Shown: positions 43,834-54,509, counted from the first letter of the stretch. The stretch is 64,000 nucleotides of DNA from Saccharothrix coeruleofusca (GCF_014648515.1 NZ_BMRG01000005.1:326567-390566), one strand, 5' to 3'. Made by a program: numbers and translations. Notes: a model not told the origin generated them from the sequence alone.

Positions 43834-45156
43834 ATGGACCGATTTCCTCCGCCAGTCTCCGGTGCCCTGCCGTTAGCGGGGCACCTGGTCGAGTTCATCC
43901 GCGAACCGGTCGAGCTGATCCGGCGCGGCCACCGCGAGGTCGGCAAGCTGTTCTCGCTGCGCATGCCCGGCCGCCGGGCCGTGGTGCTGCTGGGCAACGA
44001 GCACAACCGGTTCTTCTTCGCCGAGACCGACAAGAAGCTGTCCATCCGCACCGCGTACCCGTTCTTCGTGCGCATGTTCTCGCCCGAGTTCTTCTTCTTC
44101 GCCGAGATGGACGAGTACCAGCGGCAGCGCAAGCTCGTCCTGCCCCGGTTCCAGGGCGCCCAGCTCGACGGGTACGTCACCACCATGCGCGAGGAGACTG
44201 CCGAGTTCCAGCGGCGGCTGGGCGACTCCGGCGAGTTCGACCTGATCTCGGAGTTCGGCCCGCTGGTCATGCGGATCGCGGCCCGCTGCTTCCTGGGGCC
44301 GGACTTCGGCACGCGCATGGACCGCGACTTCTTCGCCGAGTTCCGCCGCTTCTCCGCGGGCATGAACCCGGTCGTGCCCGCCGGTCTCCCGCTGCCGTCG
44401 GTGATCCGCAGCAACCGGGCGCGCGACCGGCTGCGCGCCGTGCTGGGCGGCATGATCCGCGCCCGCCGCGAGCACCCCGTCGACCCGCCGGACTTCCTGC
44501 AGGCGCTGGCCGGGGCGACCTACGAGGACGGCACGCCGGTGCCGGACCTGATCCTGATCAACCTGATCCTGCTGTTCACCTGGGCGGGGCACGAGACCAC
44601 AGCCGGGCACATCTCGTGGGCCATGGTGGACCTGCTCAGCAACCCCGCCGAGCTGGCGCGGGTGCGCGCCGAGACCGCTGAGGGGCCGATCGACATGGCC
44701 GCCGTGAGGCGGCTGTCGCACCTGGACGACTGCCTGCACGAGAGCGAGCGGCTGCACCCCGTGGCGCACGTGCTGCTCCGGCAGGCCGCGGAGACCTTCG
44801 AGCTGGACGGGCACGTCATCCCCGAGGGCACCATGGTGTTCGCCGCGCCGTCGGTCAGCCACCGGCTGCCCGAGGAGCACAGTCACCCGGACGAGTTCCG
44901 GCCGTCGCGCTACGCCGAGGGCCGCGAGGGCAAGCTGGAGCGGCAGGCGCTGATCGGCTTCGGCGGCGGCCTGCACCGCTGCCTCGGCGTGCACTTCGCC
45001 TACCTGGAGATGAAGGTCGTCCTGGCCACGCTGCTGCGCGACTACGACTTCGAGCTGCTCGACCCCGACCCGCGCCCGGTGCCGGGTCCGCACACCAAGT
45101 GGCCCGACTCGCCCTGCCGGGTCCGCTACACCCGCAAGGTGCCCGCGGTGGTGTGA
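43834..45156 (+). CDS. Cytochrome P450 (CYP51-related)
   Basis: 440 aa from ATG 43834. The N-terminal PPPVSGALPLAGHLVEF motif, AGHETTAG I-helix (~250), ESERLHP ExxR, and the haem-binding FGGGLHRCLG with Cys383 are all intact. The N-terminus and the FAYLEMKVVLATLLRDYDFEL end resemble CYP51-group enzymes. The lack of a membrane anchor suits a bacterial soluble P450. Substrate unknown; no reductase partner is adjacent. Confidence 0.88.
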   Translation: MDRFPPPVSGALPLAGHLVEFIREPVELIRRGHREVGKLFSLRMPGRRAVVLLGNEHNRFFFAETDKKLSIRTAYPFFVRMFSPEFFFFAEMDEYQRQRKLVLPRFQGAQLDGYVTTMREETAEFQRRLGDSGEFDLISEFGPLVMRIAARCFLGPDFGTRMDRDFFAEFRRFSAGMNPVVPAGLPLPSVIRSNRARDRLRAVLGGMIRARREHPVDPPDFLQALAGATYEDGTPVPDLILINLILLFTWAGHETTAGHISWAMVDLLSNPAELARVRAETAEGPIDMAAVRRLSHLDDCLHESERLHPVAHVLLRQAAETFELDGHVIPEGTMVFAAPSVSHRLPEEHSHPDEFRPSRYAEGREGKLERQALIGFGGGLHRCLGVHFAYLEMKVVLATLLRDYDFELLDPDPRPVPGPHTKWPDSPCRVRYTRKVPAVV

Positions 45157-45163
45157 TGGGCGC

Positions 45164-45376
45164 ATGTTCTTCAGGTGGCGGTCCGGCCGCGGGGCCGTGA
45201 CGACGTGCGCGTGCGAGCCCGAGTGGCCGGGCCTGCGGGCCTCGCTGGACGGGCACGAGGTGGTGGGCGTGCCCTCGCCCGAGGGCTCCAGCCCGATGGT
45301 GCACATGCTGGGCCTGGTCGCGCGCTGCTCCGGGTGCGGCGCGCACTACCCGCACGGCTGGGTGGTCGCCGGATAG
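45164..45376 (+). CDS. Small Cys-containing hypothetical protein
   Basis: 70 aa; ATG 7 bases after the P450 stop. Two Cys pairs (TCACEPEW and RCSGCGAHY) could form a zinc site. No family recognised. Position suggests co-transcription with the P450 or with the exonuclease gene 9 bases on. Confidence 0.55.
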   Translation: MFFRWRSGRGAVTTCACEPEWPGLRASLDGHEVVGVPSPEGSSPMVHMLGLVARCSGCGAHYPHGWVVAG

Positions 45377-45385
45377 GCTCGGCGG

Positions 45386-46180
45386 GTGCTGACCGTCTCC
45401 ACCGTCAACGTCAACGGCCTGCGCGCCGCCGCCAAGAAGGGCTACCTGGAGTGGCTCGCCGCCACCCCGGCGGACGTGGTGTGCCTGCAGGAGGTGCGTG
45501 CCGAGCCGGGCCAGCTGCCCGACGAGGTGCGCTCCCCCGAGGGCTGGCACGTCGCGCACGCCCACAGCGAGGTCAAGGGCCGCAACGGCGTCGCCGTGCT
45601 GACCAGGGCGGCGCCCACCGCGGTGCGCGTCGGCTTCGGCGCACCGGAGTTCGAGCACTCCGGGCGCTACGTGGAGGTGGAGCTGCCGAACCTGGTGGTG
45701 GCCAGCCTGTACCTGCCCAGCGGCGACGTGGGCACGCCCCGGCAGGACGAGAAGGACCGCTTCATGGCGGCGTTCCTGCCGTACCTGGTGGAGCTGCGCG
45801 ACAAGGCCGCGGCGGGCGGGCGCGAGGTGCTGGTGTGCGGCGACTGGAACATCGCCCACCGCGAGGTCGACCTGAAGGCGTGGAAGACCAACCAGAAGTC
45901 GTCCGGGTTCCTGCCGTCGGAGCGGGCCTGGCTGGACCGGGTGTTCGGCGAGGCGCGGTACGTGGACGTGGTGCGGTCGCTGCACCCGGACGCGGTCGGG
46001 CCGTACACCTGGTGGTCCTACCGGGGGAAGGCGTTCGACAACGACTCCGGCTGGCGGATCGACTACCAGGTGGCGACCGAGGGGCTGGCGGCGCGGGCCA
46101 CCTCGGCGGTGGTGGAGCGGGCGGCCACGTACGCCGAGCGCTGGTCGGACCACGCCCCGGTGACGATCACCTACGCCTGA
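45386..46180 (+). CDS. xth: Exodeoxyribonuclease III
   Basis: AP endonuclease and 3'-5' exonuclease of base-excision repair. 264 aa with STVNVNGLRAA (Asn), CLQEVRAEPG (metal Glu), GDWNIAHREVDLKA and the C-terminal SDHAPVTITY (catalytic His). GTG start. The length is normal for the family (about 260). Confidence 0.95.
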   Translation: MLTVSTVNVNGLRAAAKKGYLEWLAATPADVVCLQEVRAEPGQLPDEVRSPEGWHVAHAHSEVKGRNGVAVLTRAAPTAVRVGFGAPEFEHSGRYVEVELPNLVVASLYLPSGDVGTPRQDEKDRFMAAFLPYLVELRDKAAAGGREVLVCGDWNIAHREVDLKAWKTNQKSSGFLPSERAWLDRVFGEARYVDVVRSLHPDAVGPYTWWSYRGKAFDNDSGWRIDYQVATEGLAARATSAVVERAATYAERWSDHAPVTITYA

Positions 46181-46181
46181 G

Positions 46182-46481
46182 GTGCACGAGCTCATCGCGG
46201 CCGAGCTGCCCGGAATCGGAGAGCTGTGCCGTTCGCTGGGGGTTCGCCGCCTCGACCTGTTCGGGTCCGCGGTGGATGACTCCTTCGACATCGCGTCCAG
46301 CGATGTGGACGTTCTCGTGGAGTTCGACGTCCCACCGGACTTCGACCGCTTCTTTGCCCTGAAGGAGGGGTTGGAGCGAATCCTGGGCCGACCGGTCGAC
46401 CTCGTGAGCGGTTCGAGCATCCGCAACCCGTACTTCCGGCAGCGGGTGATGGAGACCGGGGAACAGCTGTACGCGGCCTGA
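46182..46481 (+). CDS. MNT-type nucleotidyltransferase (orphan)
   Basis: 99 aa. Nucleotidyltransferase core LFGSAVDDSFDIASSDVDVLVEF (GS-x10-D-x-D) of the MNT domain, then RPVDLVSGSSIRNPYF. MntA-like proteins normally pair with a HEPN toxin to form a toxin-antitoxin system or AMPylate the toxin; no HEPN gene lies beside it (the nearest is 13 kb away at 59255). GTG start 1 base after the xth stop. A truncated second copy of its core lies at 47126-47154. Confidence 0.85.
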   Translation: MHELIAAELPGIGELCRSLGVRRLDLFGSAVDDSFDIASSDVDVLVEFDVPPDFDRFFALKEGLERILGRPVDLVSGSSIRNPYFRQRVMETGEQLYAA

Positions 46482-46795
46482 CCCTCGTGCCTACCTCTGG
46501 GGTGTGTTGAACGCCGTGGACTGCTGAGCCGGTTCAGCGCGGGCAAGTCGTTCGCGGACTGCTCGATCAGACGGGTGACTGATGGGACGGCCCATCCCGG
46601 TGAATTCCGCTTCTCTTGTCGAGTCGTGCTCGGCAGGAGATCTGTCGGGGTCGATATCGGTTCGAATCAGTCAATGCGCTGATCGGGCTGAGGCGTGTCC
46701 TCCCCGATAGCGCTCGGCGGGACGGCGGCGTGCCGCGAAATACGTCTGTAGCCATCATGTTTGACTGATCTGCCGGTGGCTGACATGGTCGTGGC
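46482..46795. other. Intergenic region
   Basis: 314 bases with no supported gene. It holds a GGTTCGAATC word (~46651) that resembles a tRNA T arm but has no A-box partner. Lower GC than average toward 46735-46770. Presumably contains the promoter of the 46796 gene. Confidence 0.5.
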
Positions 46796-47095
46796 GTGGA
46801 GAGCCGCTGCACCAGGTGCGACCTGCTGATCGGTCAGTGCGAGCACACCCGGGCCGCTCCGCCCCGACGTGCTCGCACCTACGACCTGGTCCTGATCAGC
46901 CCGGCTTCGGTCGCCCACCTGCCTGATTGTCCGCACAACACCGAATCGGACATTCCGAGGTACTGGGGAGAGATTTCCGGCGACCCGAGGGCGTGGGAGC
47001 GGGTCGGCAACGGGATTCCCGTCCCCGCGAACGGGGGTGGCAATCCGGCGTTGGTGGCCAAGAGGCGGTGTTCGGACTGCGAGGCCAGGAGCTGA
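46796..47095 (+). CDS. Small Cys-rich hypothetical protein
   Basis: 99 aa from GTG 46796. Cys pairs at both ends (SRCTRCDLLIGQCEH and RRCSDCEARS), a centre with VLISPASVAHLPDCPHNTESD, and AWERVGNGIPVPANG. This pattern recurs in actinobacterial zinc-ribbon-like small proteins of unknown role. Codon use is normal. Confidence 0.6.
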   Translation: MESRCTRCDLLIGQCEHTRAAPPRRARTYDLVLISPASVAHLPDCPHNTESDIPRYWGEISGDPRAWERVGNGIPVPANGGGNPALVAKRRCSDCEARS

Positions 47096-47125
47096 CCCGG
47101 TGTCCGGCGCCATTCGCAGGCGGGG

Positions 47126-47154
47126 CGCCGCCTCGACCTGTTCGGGTCCGCGGT
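47126..47154 (+). repeat. Second copy of MNT nucleotidyltransferase core fragment
   Basis: 29 bases identical to 46245-46273 inside the MNT gene, encoding RRLDLFGSAV in the original. Similarity continues over GGTGACTCC versus GGATGACTCC. It is followed by an in-frame-like stop (CCACCTGA), so it is a remnant. Confidence 0.85.
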
Positions 47155-47216
47155 CGGTGACTCCACCTGATCCGCTCCGGTCGTCCACGTCCGAGTGACG
47201 CGGGCGCGGGGCCGGG

Positions 47217-47304
47217 GTGCTTGAGCGCGGGGTTCGGGGTGCGCGAACGCGCAGTTCAGAGTGCCTGAACGCCGGGTTCGGGGTGCGCGAACGCGCAGGT
47301 CGGG
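47217..47304 (+). repeat. 4 x 22-bp intergenic tandem repeat before fbiC
   Basis: Units of GTGCNYGAACGCGSRGTTCGGG at 47217, 47239, 47261 and 47283. The same unit occurs twice at 49967-50010 on the other side of fbiC. Confidence 0.85.
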
Positions 47305-47386
47305 GTGTCCGGGGGTTCGACTCGCGGGGTGGGGGGAACGTCACGGTTGGGGGCGGGTGGAATTTCCTCGCTCTAGGGTCGTTGAC

Positions 47387-49906
47387 GTGGCCGTGGACAT
47401 CTCGATCACCCCGCCGGAGCCCGCACCGTCCCCGTCGGCGATGCGGCGCGCGTTGCGCCGCGCCGCGGACGGGGCCGTCCTGGACGCGACCGAGGCGGCG
47501 GTGCTGCTGCACGCGCGCGGGGAGGACCTGGACGCGCTGCTGGCCGCCGCGGGCCGGGTGCGCGACGCGCACCTGCTCGCCGAGGGGCGGCCGGGGGTGG
47601 TCACCTACAGCCGCAACGCGTTCATCCCGCTGACCAGGCTGTGCCGGGACCGCTGCCACTACTGCACGTTCGCGACCGTCCCGCACAAGCTGCCCGCCGC
47701 GTTCCTGGAGCGCGACGAGGTGCTCGACATCGCCCGCCGGGCCGCCGCGCAGGGGTGCAAGGAGGCGCTGTTCACCCTCGGCGACCGGCCGGAGGAGCGC
47801 TGGCCCGCGGCGCGGGAGTGGCTGGAGGCGCGCGGCTACTCCTCCACCCTGGACTACGTCCGGGCCTGCGCGATCGCGGTGCTGGAGGAGACCGGCCTGC
47901 TGCCGCACCTCAACCCCGGCGTGCTGAGCTGGGAGGAGCTGCAGCGGCTGCGGCCGGTGGCGGCCAGCATGGGGATGATGCTGGAGACCACGGCGGAGCG
48001 GCTGTGGAGCGAGAAGGGCGGCCCGCACTACGGCAGCCCGGACAAGGAGCCCGCGGTCCGGCTGCGGGTGCTCACCGACGCGGGCCGGGTGAACGTCCCG
48101 TTCACCACGGGCGTGCTGATCGGCATCGGCGAGACCCTGGCCGAGCGCGCCGACTCGCTGCTGGCCATGCGCGCGGTCGCCCGCCAGTACGGGCACGTGC
48201 AGGAGGTGATCATCCAGAACTTCCGGGCCAAGCCGGACACCGCGATGCGCGGGATGCCCGACGCCGACCTGCGCGAGCTGGCCGCCACGATCGCCGTGGC
48301 GCGGCTGGTGATGCCGTCGTCGGTGAGCGTGCAGGCCCCGCCGAACCTGGTCGGCGAGGAGTTCGGGCTGATGCTGCGCGCCGGGATCGACGACTGGGGC
48401 GGGGTGTCCCCGGTGACCCCCGACCACGTCAACCCGGAGCGGCCGTGGCCGCAGGTCGACCGGCTGGCCGAGGTGACCGCCGAGGCGGGCTTCGAGCTGC
48501 GCGAGCGGCTGGCGGTCTACCCGCGCTACGTCCGCGCCGCGGCGGGCCAGTGGATCGACGCCCGGCTGACCGCGCACGTGTCCGCGCTGGCCCGCGAGGA
48601 CGGCCTGGCCGACCCGGACGCCGAGGTGGTCGGCCGCGAGTGGCAGGAGCCCGACGGCGGCCTGGACACCTACGGCCGCGCCGACCTGCACACCGCGATC
48701 GACACCGAGGGCCGCACCGGGGACCGCCGCGGCGACTTCGACAGCGTCTACGGCGACTGGAGCGCGCTGAGCGTGCCCAAGGCGGTGGAGCGGCTGCCGG
48801 GGGACGCCGCCCGCGCGCTCAAGCTGGCCGCGGACGACCCGGCCGGGCTGCTGGAGGACACCGACGCGGCGATGGCGCTGCTGACCGCGGACGGCGCCGC
48901 GCTGGAGGCGATGACCCGGCTGGCCGACGAGCTGCGCGCCGAGGTGGTCGGCGACGACGTGACCTACGTGGTCAACCGCAACATCAACTTCTCCAACGTC
49001 TGCTACGTCGGCTGCCGGTTCTGCGCGTTCGCCCAGCGGGAGCGCGACGCCGACGCGTTCCGGCTGTCCGTGGAGGAGGTGGCCGACCGCGCCCAGGAGG
49101 CGTGGGACGCGGGCGCCACCGAAGTCTGCATGCAGGGCGGCATCGACCCGAAGCTGCCGGTCACCTACTACGCCGACGTGGTGCGGGCGATCAAGCGGCG
49201 GGTGCCGGGGATGCACGTCCACGCGTTCAGCCCGATGGAGGTGGTCAGCGCGGCGGCCAAGGCGGGCGTGAGCGTGCGCGAGTGGCTGACCGAGCTGCGC
49301 GCGGCCGGGCTGGACACCATCCCCGGCACCGCGGCGGAGATCCTGGACGACGACGTGCGCTGGGTGCTGACCAAGGGCAAGCTGCCCGCCGCCACCTGGC
49401 TGGAGGTCGTGGCCACCGCGCACGAGGTGGGCATCCGCTCGTCGTCGACGATGATGTACGGGCACGTCGACCACCCCGGCCACTGGCTGGGGCACTTCCG
49501 GACCCTGGCGAAGCTGCAGGACCGCACCGGCGGCCTGACCGAGTTCGTGGGCCTGCCGTTCGTGCACCGCAACGCGCCGATCTACCTGGCGGGCGTGGCG
49601 CGGCCGGGGCCGACCCGGCGGGACAACCGCGCGGTGCACGCCTTCGCCCGGCTCGCCCTGCACGGCCGGGTGGACAACATCCAGTGCTCGTGGGTGAAGC
49701 TGGGCGACGAGGGCACCGCGGAGGTGCTCCGGGGCGGCGCGAACGACCTGGGCGGGACGCTGATGGAGGAGACCATCAGCCGGATGGCCGGGTCCGAGCA
49801 CGGCTCGGCGCGGACCGTCGCGCAGCTGGCCGCCACCGCCGCGCTCGCGGGCAGGCCCGCCCGCCAGCGCACCACCACCTACGGCCGGGTGGACCCCCAG
49901 CGCTAG
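47387..49906 (+). CDS. fbiC: 7,8-didemethyl-8-hydroxy-5-deazariboflavin (FO) synthase
   Basis: Makes the FO chromophore of coenzyme F420 from tyrosine and the flavin precursor. 839 aa, a fusion of two radical-SAM enzymes: the CofG half with C86-x3-C90-x2-C93 ([14 protein letters not shown]) and the CofH half with C539-x3-C543-x2-C546 ([12 protein letters not shown]), each binding a [4Fe-4S] cluster. Length matches actinobacterial FbiC. GTG 47387 chosen; GTG 47393 is possible. Flanked on both sides by the 22-bp intergenic repeat. Confidence 0.97.
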   Translation: MAVDISITPPEPAPSPSAMRRALRRAADGAVLDATEAAVLLHARGEDLDALLAAAGRVRDAHLLAEGRPGVVTYSRNAFIPLTRLCRDRCHYCTFATVPHKLPAAFLERDEVLDIARRAAAQGCKEALFTLGDRPEERWPAAREWLEARGYSSTLDYVRACAIAVLEETGLLPHLNPGVLSWEELQRLRPVAASMGMMLETTAERLWSEKGGPHYGSPDKEPAVRLRVLTDAGRVNVPFTTGVLIGIGETLAERADSLLAMRAVARQYGHVQEVIIQNFRAKPDTAMRGMPDADLRELAATIAVARLVMPSSVSVQAPPNLVGEEFGLMLRAGIDDWGGVSPVTPDHVNPERPWPQVDRLAEVTAEAGFELRERLAVYPRYVRAAAGQWIDARLTAHVSALAREDGLADPDAEVVGREWQEPDGGLDTYGRADLHTAIDTEGRTGDRRGDFDSVYGDWSALSVPKAVERLPGDAARALKLAADDPAGLLEDTDAAMALLTADGAALEAMTRLADELRAEVVGDDVTYVVNRNINFSNVCYVGCRFCAFAQRERDADAFRLSVEEVADRAQEAWDAGATEVCMQGGIDPKLPVTYYADVVRAIKRRVPGMHVHAFSPMEVVSAAAKAGVSVREWLTELRAAGLDTIPGTAAEILDDDVRWVLTKGKLPAATWLEVVATAHEVGIRSSSTMMYGHVDHPGHWLGHFRTLAKLQDRTGGLTEFVGLPFVHRNAPIYLAGVARPGPTRRDNRAVHAFARLALHGRVDNIQCSWVKLGDEGTAEVLRGGANDLGGTLMEETISRMAGSEHGSARTVAQLAATAALAGRPARQRTTTYGRVDPQR

Positions 49907-49918
49907 CACCACGGCGCC

Positions 49919-49966
49919 TGCAAGTACTACCCGAGGGTCGCCCCAGGGCCGGTAACTACTACCGGG
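49919..49966 (+). repeat. Dispersed ~47-bp element, copy A
   Basis: Contains GCAAGTACTACCCGA and, after a ~12-bp spacer with CCCAGGG, CGGTAACTACTACC. An inverted copy is at 54421-54467. Immediately after fbiC. Confidence 0.8.
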
Positions 49967-50010
49967 GTGCGTGAACGCTCGGTTCGGGGTGCTTGGACGC
50001 TCAGTTCGGC
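49967..50010 (+). repeat. 2 x 22-bp intergenic repeat after fbiC
   Basis: Units GTGCGTGAACGCTCGGTTCGGG-type at 49967 and 49989. Matches the four-unit array at 47217-47304. The end overlaps the 3' end of the TetR gene. Confidence 0.8.
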
Positions 50011-50732
50011 GTGTCCGGCGCGGCGGTGGTGATGCGCGAGAGCCAGTCGCGCAGCAGCGCGAGCTCCTGGTCGCTCAGCCCCGGCACGCCGGTGTCGGGC
50101 AGGGCGCCGAGCAGCTGGCGGGCGGCGGGCCCGTGCCCGAGCTGCCCGTCCTCGCGGGTGGTGCCCGTGAGCCGCGCGATCACCGCGTCCCTGAGCTGCC
50201 GCGCGTGCGGCGCGTCGGGGCCGCCGCCGTGCCGGATGAGGTGGAGGGTGGCGCCGGTCGCGGCGGCTTCCAGCAGGGCGACCGCCTCGTCCACCGGGAC
50301 GACGAGCAGCCCCGCGTCCCGCAGGGCGAGCAGGCTCGACCGCAGCTCCTCGCGCGCCATCCGGGCGGCGGGCACCTCGCGCCGAGGCTCGGCGGGGGCG
50401 TACATGAGGCGGTACAGGACGGGCTGGTCGAGACCGAACCCGACGTGCAGGTCCCAGCCGACCCGCAGCGTGCTCAGCGGGCTCAGACCCGCCACCGACT
50501 CGCGCTTCTCGGCGAGGTAGCGGGCGAAGGCGTCCTCGATGACCGCCTCGACGAGCCCGGTCTTGTCCTTGAAGTGGTGGTAGAGCGTCGGCGCGGTGAC
50601 CCCGGCCAGGCGCTGGACCTCCCTGGTCGAGACGTCGGTGGTGGCGGACCGCTCGAACAGCATCGCGGCCGCGCGCAGGATGCGCTGCCGCGGTGGCAGC
50701 TGGTCCAGGGGGGTGCTGTCGGGGGCGGTCAT
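50001..50732 (-). CDS. TetR family transcriptional regulator
   Basis: 243 aa. N-terminal HTH: RQRILRAAAMLFERSATTDV, then VQRLAGVTAPTLYHHFKDKTGLVE. The rest is a ligand-binding domain. Lies 76 bases downstream of the hydrolase gene on the same strand. The TATAGC-N3-GCTATA sites before the hydrolase are candidate operators. Confidence 0.9.
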   Translation of the reverse strand: MTAPDSTPLDQLPPRQRILRAAAMLFERSATTDVSTREVQRLAGVTAPTLYHHFKDKTGLVEAVIEDAFARYLAEKRESVAGLSPLSTLRVGWDLHVGFGLDQPVLYRLMYAPAEPRREVPAARMAREELRSSLLALRDAGLLVVPVDEAVALLEAAATGATLHLIRHGGGPDAPHARQLRDAVIARLTGTTREDGQLGHGPAARQLLGALPDTGVPGLSDQELALLRDWLSRITTAAPDTPN

Positions 50733-50808
50733 CTCGCGGGCCAGTGTAAGGGCGGCGCCCCCGGCGGCCGCGTGGGCGAGTCCGGGGGCGCGACCCGTGG
50801 CGGCACCG

Positions 50809-51750
50809 TCAGCCCATGTGCTCGGCGAACCAGGCGAGCATGGGCTCCGGGTTGCGCTGGAACTCCAGGTAGCCGTCCCAGCGGGCGGTGGTGCCCTCGA
50901 TCCACATCAGCCGCTTCTCCGCGATCGGGATGGCGTCGAAGATCGTCTGCACGTCGTCGGGCGTGGTCATCAGGTCGTCGCGCACCTGGTACAGGAAGGT
51001 CGGCACGCGCACCGAGGCGGCGGCCGGGATCGGCGTGGTCACCTCGCGGGTCAGGCCGCTCACGAGCTGGATCTCGCGCTCCAGCTGGGCCAGCCGGTCC
51101 GGGATGCCCATCGCCTCCAGCGCGCGGGCGAGGGTCGCGTGCACCGACAGCGGCTGCGGGGCGACCATGCACCGGACGTCGTCGAACTGCTCGGGCTGGC
51201 GGTGCATTGCGTACATCGAGGCGTTCGCGCCCTGGCAGCGGCTGAACAGGCCGATGGTCAGCCCCCTGGTGCGCGGGTCGGACCGCGCGAACAGCAGGGA
51301 GCCGACGACGTCGCGCGCCATGAACCCCTGCCCGCCGAGGCCGCCGTTGGCCTGCCCGGACTGCCCCTGGTTGCGGAAGTCGTAGGTCAGGACGTGGTAG
51401 CCGGCGTCGTGCAGGATGCGGTAGTCCGCCATGTAGTCCACCTCGAAGGTGTTGCCGCCCGCCGCGCCGAACGCCTGCCAGCGCTCCAGGTGCGACGGGT
51501 AGCCGTAGCGGTTGAAGTTGAGCGGGTGGTTGGCGATGACCAGCTTGTCCGAGCCCTCGCACGGGATGTACCAGGCTTCCAGCGGAATCCCGTCGGCCGA
51601 GGGGAAGGTGACCTCCTCGTAGTCGAGCCCGACGTCCTCCGGCGTGCGGAGCACGGGGGAGCGCTGCGGGTAGGCGACCTGCGTCGCCAGCTGCGTGAGC
51701 AGCTCGGCGATCTGATCCTCGGACAGCCGGGTCGCGGTGTCGGTCGTCAT
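50809..51750 (-). CDS. Alpha/beta hydrolase with Cys nucleophile elbow
   Basis: 313 aa. Cap and core strands (LVIANHPLNFNRYGYP; HVLTYDFRNQGQSG) are typical. The nucleophile elbow reads FSRCQGAN (C172) instead of GxSxG, as in dienelactone-hydrolase-like enzymes that use Cys. The C-terminal Asp and His are likely in YQVRDDLMT and TARWDGYLEF or AEHMG. Substrate unknown. Two inverted-repeat sites precede it. Confidence 0.82.
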   Translation of the reverse strand: MTTDTATRLSEDQIAELLTQLATQVAYPQRSPVLRTPEDVGLDYEEVTFPSADGIPLEAWYIPCEGSDKLVIANHPLNFNRYGYPSHLERWQAFGAAGGNTFEVDYMADYRILHDAGYHVLTYDFRNQGQSGQANGGLGGQGFMARDVVGSLLFARSDPRTRGLTIGLFSRCQGANASMYAMHRQPEQFDDVRCMVAPQPLSVHATLARALEAMGIPDRLAQLEREIQLVSGLTREVTTPIPAAASVRVPTFLYQVRDDLMTTPDDVQTIFDAIPIAEKRLMWIEGTTARWDGYLEFQRNPEPMLAWFAEHMG

Positions 51751-51772
51751 GGTGGTCCTCCTCGTTGGCTTC

Positions 51773-51787
51773 TATAGCCATGCTATA
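51773..51787 (-). promoter_or_regulatory. Operator candidate 1 before hydrolase
   Basis: TATAGC-CAT-GCTATA, a perfect 6-3-6 inverted repeat, 22 bases before the hydrolase ATG. Confidence 0.6.
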
Positions 51788-51804
51788 CCCGCTTCGGTGG
51801 CATG

Positions 51805-51819
51805 TCTAGCGGTGCTATA
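51805..51819 (-). promoter_or_regulatory. Operator candidate 2 before hydrolase
   Basis: TCTAGC-GGT-GCTATA, the same motif with one mismatch, centred 32 bp (three helical turns) from site 1. Likely bound by the TetR protein at 50001. Confidence 0.6.
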
Positions 51820-51971
51820 GAGATGCCGGGCGCGCTCGTGCGACCGGCGCTGAGCCGCAGTTCGGCGGAGAGAGGTGGCCCCGGAGGACGCGGGATGATC
51901 GGGCACGGCTAGTCTCTGCGCCCGGTCGCGGTTTACCTGAAATGAACACGACAGCCCATCAGCTTCGATAG

Positions 51972-53381
<1,410 letters not shown>

Positions 53382-53406
53382 TCACCTCCCGCACTAACTT
53401 CTGCAC

Positions 53407-54408
53407 GTGGCGGAATCGAAGCTCGCCCGACTGAGGGCCGAGCACAGGTGGTTCGATCACCTGATCAGGGCGGGCTCGCGGTACACCGAGCAGTACGGCG
53501 CGCACTACGCAGCGGCCGTGACCTACTTCAGCGTGCTGTCGCTGGTGCCGCTGCTGATGATCGGCTTCGCCATCGCGGGCATCGTGCTGACCTCGCAGCC
53601 GGGACTGCTGGCCGAGCTGCAGGCGGGCATCGCCGAGGCGGTGCCCGGCCCGCTCGGCGACACCATCAACGACGTGGTCAAGCAGGCCATCGACTCCAAG
53701 GGCACGGTCGGCGTGTTCGGCCTGCTCGCCGCCGTGTACTCCGGGATGGGGTGGATCACCAACCTCCGCGACGCGCTGACCGCCCAGTGGGGGCACGCCA
53801 AGGCGGACCTGCCGCTGCTGAAGACCACGCTGAAGGACCTGCTGGCGCTGCTGGGGCTGGGCGTCGCGCTGGTGGTCTCGTTCGGCATCACCGCGGCGGG
53901 CGGCTGGTTCGCGCACGAGGTGCTGGAGTTCGTCGGCCTGGCGGGCGCGTGGTGGGCGCAGGTGCTGCTCAAGGCCAGCAGCATCCTGGTCGGCCTGGTG
54001 GCCAACTGGCTGGTGTTCCTGTGGGTGCTGGCCAAGCTGCCGCGCAAGCCCGTGTCGTGGCGCAGCGCGGTCAAGGGCGCGGCGGCGGCCTCGGTCGGGT
54101 TCGAGGTGCTCAAGCAGGCCGGGTCGCTGTACCTGTCGACCGTGACGACCTCACCGGCGGGCGCGGCGTTCGGGCCGGTCATCGGCGTGCTGTTCTTCGC
54201 CAACCTGGTGGCGCAGTTCCTGCTGTTCATCACCGCGTGGACCGCCACGGCCAGGGAGAACGCGCTGCGCGACCCGCCGAGGCCGCCGCCCCCGGCGATC
54301 ATCAGCCCGGTGGTGGAGGTCCGCTCCGGTCCGAACCCGCGCACCGCGCTGGGCCTGGTCGGCACCGGTCTGCTGCTCGGCGCGCTGTTCCGCCGCCGTT
54401 CCCGCTGA
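53407..54408 (+). CDS. YihY/BrkB family membrane protein
   Basis: 333 aa with six hydrophobic segments. GSRYTEQYGAHYAAAVTYFSVLSLVPLLMIGFAI is the typical N-terminus. GTG start 25 bases past trpS. YihY is of unknown function (once mis-assigned as RNase BN). A C-terminal Pro-rich stretch ends in GLLLGALFRRR, an extra small membrane segment. Confidence 0.9.
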   Translation: MAESKLARLRAEHRWFDHLIRAGSRYTEQYGAHYAAAVTYFSVLSLVPLLMIGFAIAGIVLTSQPGLLAELQAGIAEAVPGPLGDTINDVVKQAIDSKGTVGVFGLLAAVYSGMGWITNLRDALTAQWGHAKADLPLLKTTLKDLLALLGLGVALVVSFGITAAGGWFAHEVLEFVGLAGAWWAQVLLKASSILVGLVANWLVFLWVLAKLPRKPVSWRSAVKGAAAASVGFEVLKQAGSLYLSTVTTSPAGAAFGPVIGVLFFANLVAQFLLFITAWTATARENALRDPPRPPPPAIISPVVEVRSGPNPRTALGLVGTGLLLGALFRRRSR

Positions 54409-54420
54409 CCGGCCGCGCGC

Positions 54421-54467
54421 TCGGGTAGTGGTCACCGGCCCCTGGGAGCGGGTCGGGTAGTACTTGC
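54421..54467 (-). repeat. Dispersed ~47-bp element, copy B (inverted)
   Basis: Reverse complement begins GCAAGTACTACCCGA and ends GACCACTACCCGA, matching copy A at 49919 with a 15-base exact lead. After the yihY stop. Confidence 0.8.
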
Positions 54468-54477
54468 GGACGCGGTC

Positions 54478-54509
54478 GGGGGCCTGGGCGCGTGAGCGGC
54501 CAGGCCCCC
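54478..54509. terminator. Hairpin terminator between converging genes
   Basis: 10-bp stem GGGGGCCTGG / CCAGGCCCCC with a 12-nt loop, between the yihY and D,D-carboxypeptidase genes. Confidence 0.7.

Noticed and set aside
46640-46665. tRNA gene suggested by GGTTCGAATC
   Set aside because: No A-box, acceptor or anticodon stem can be built around it.
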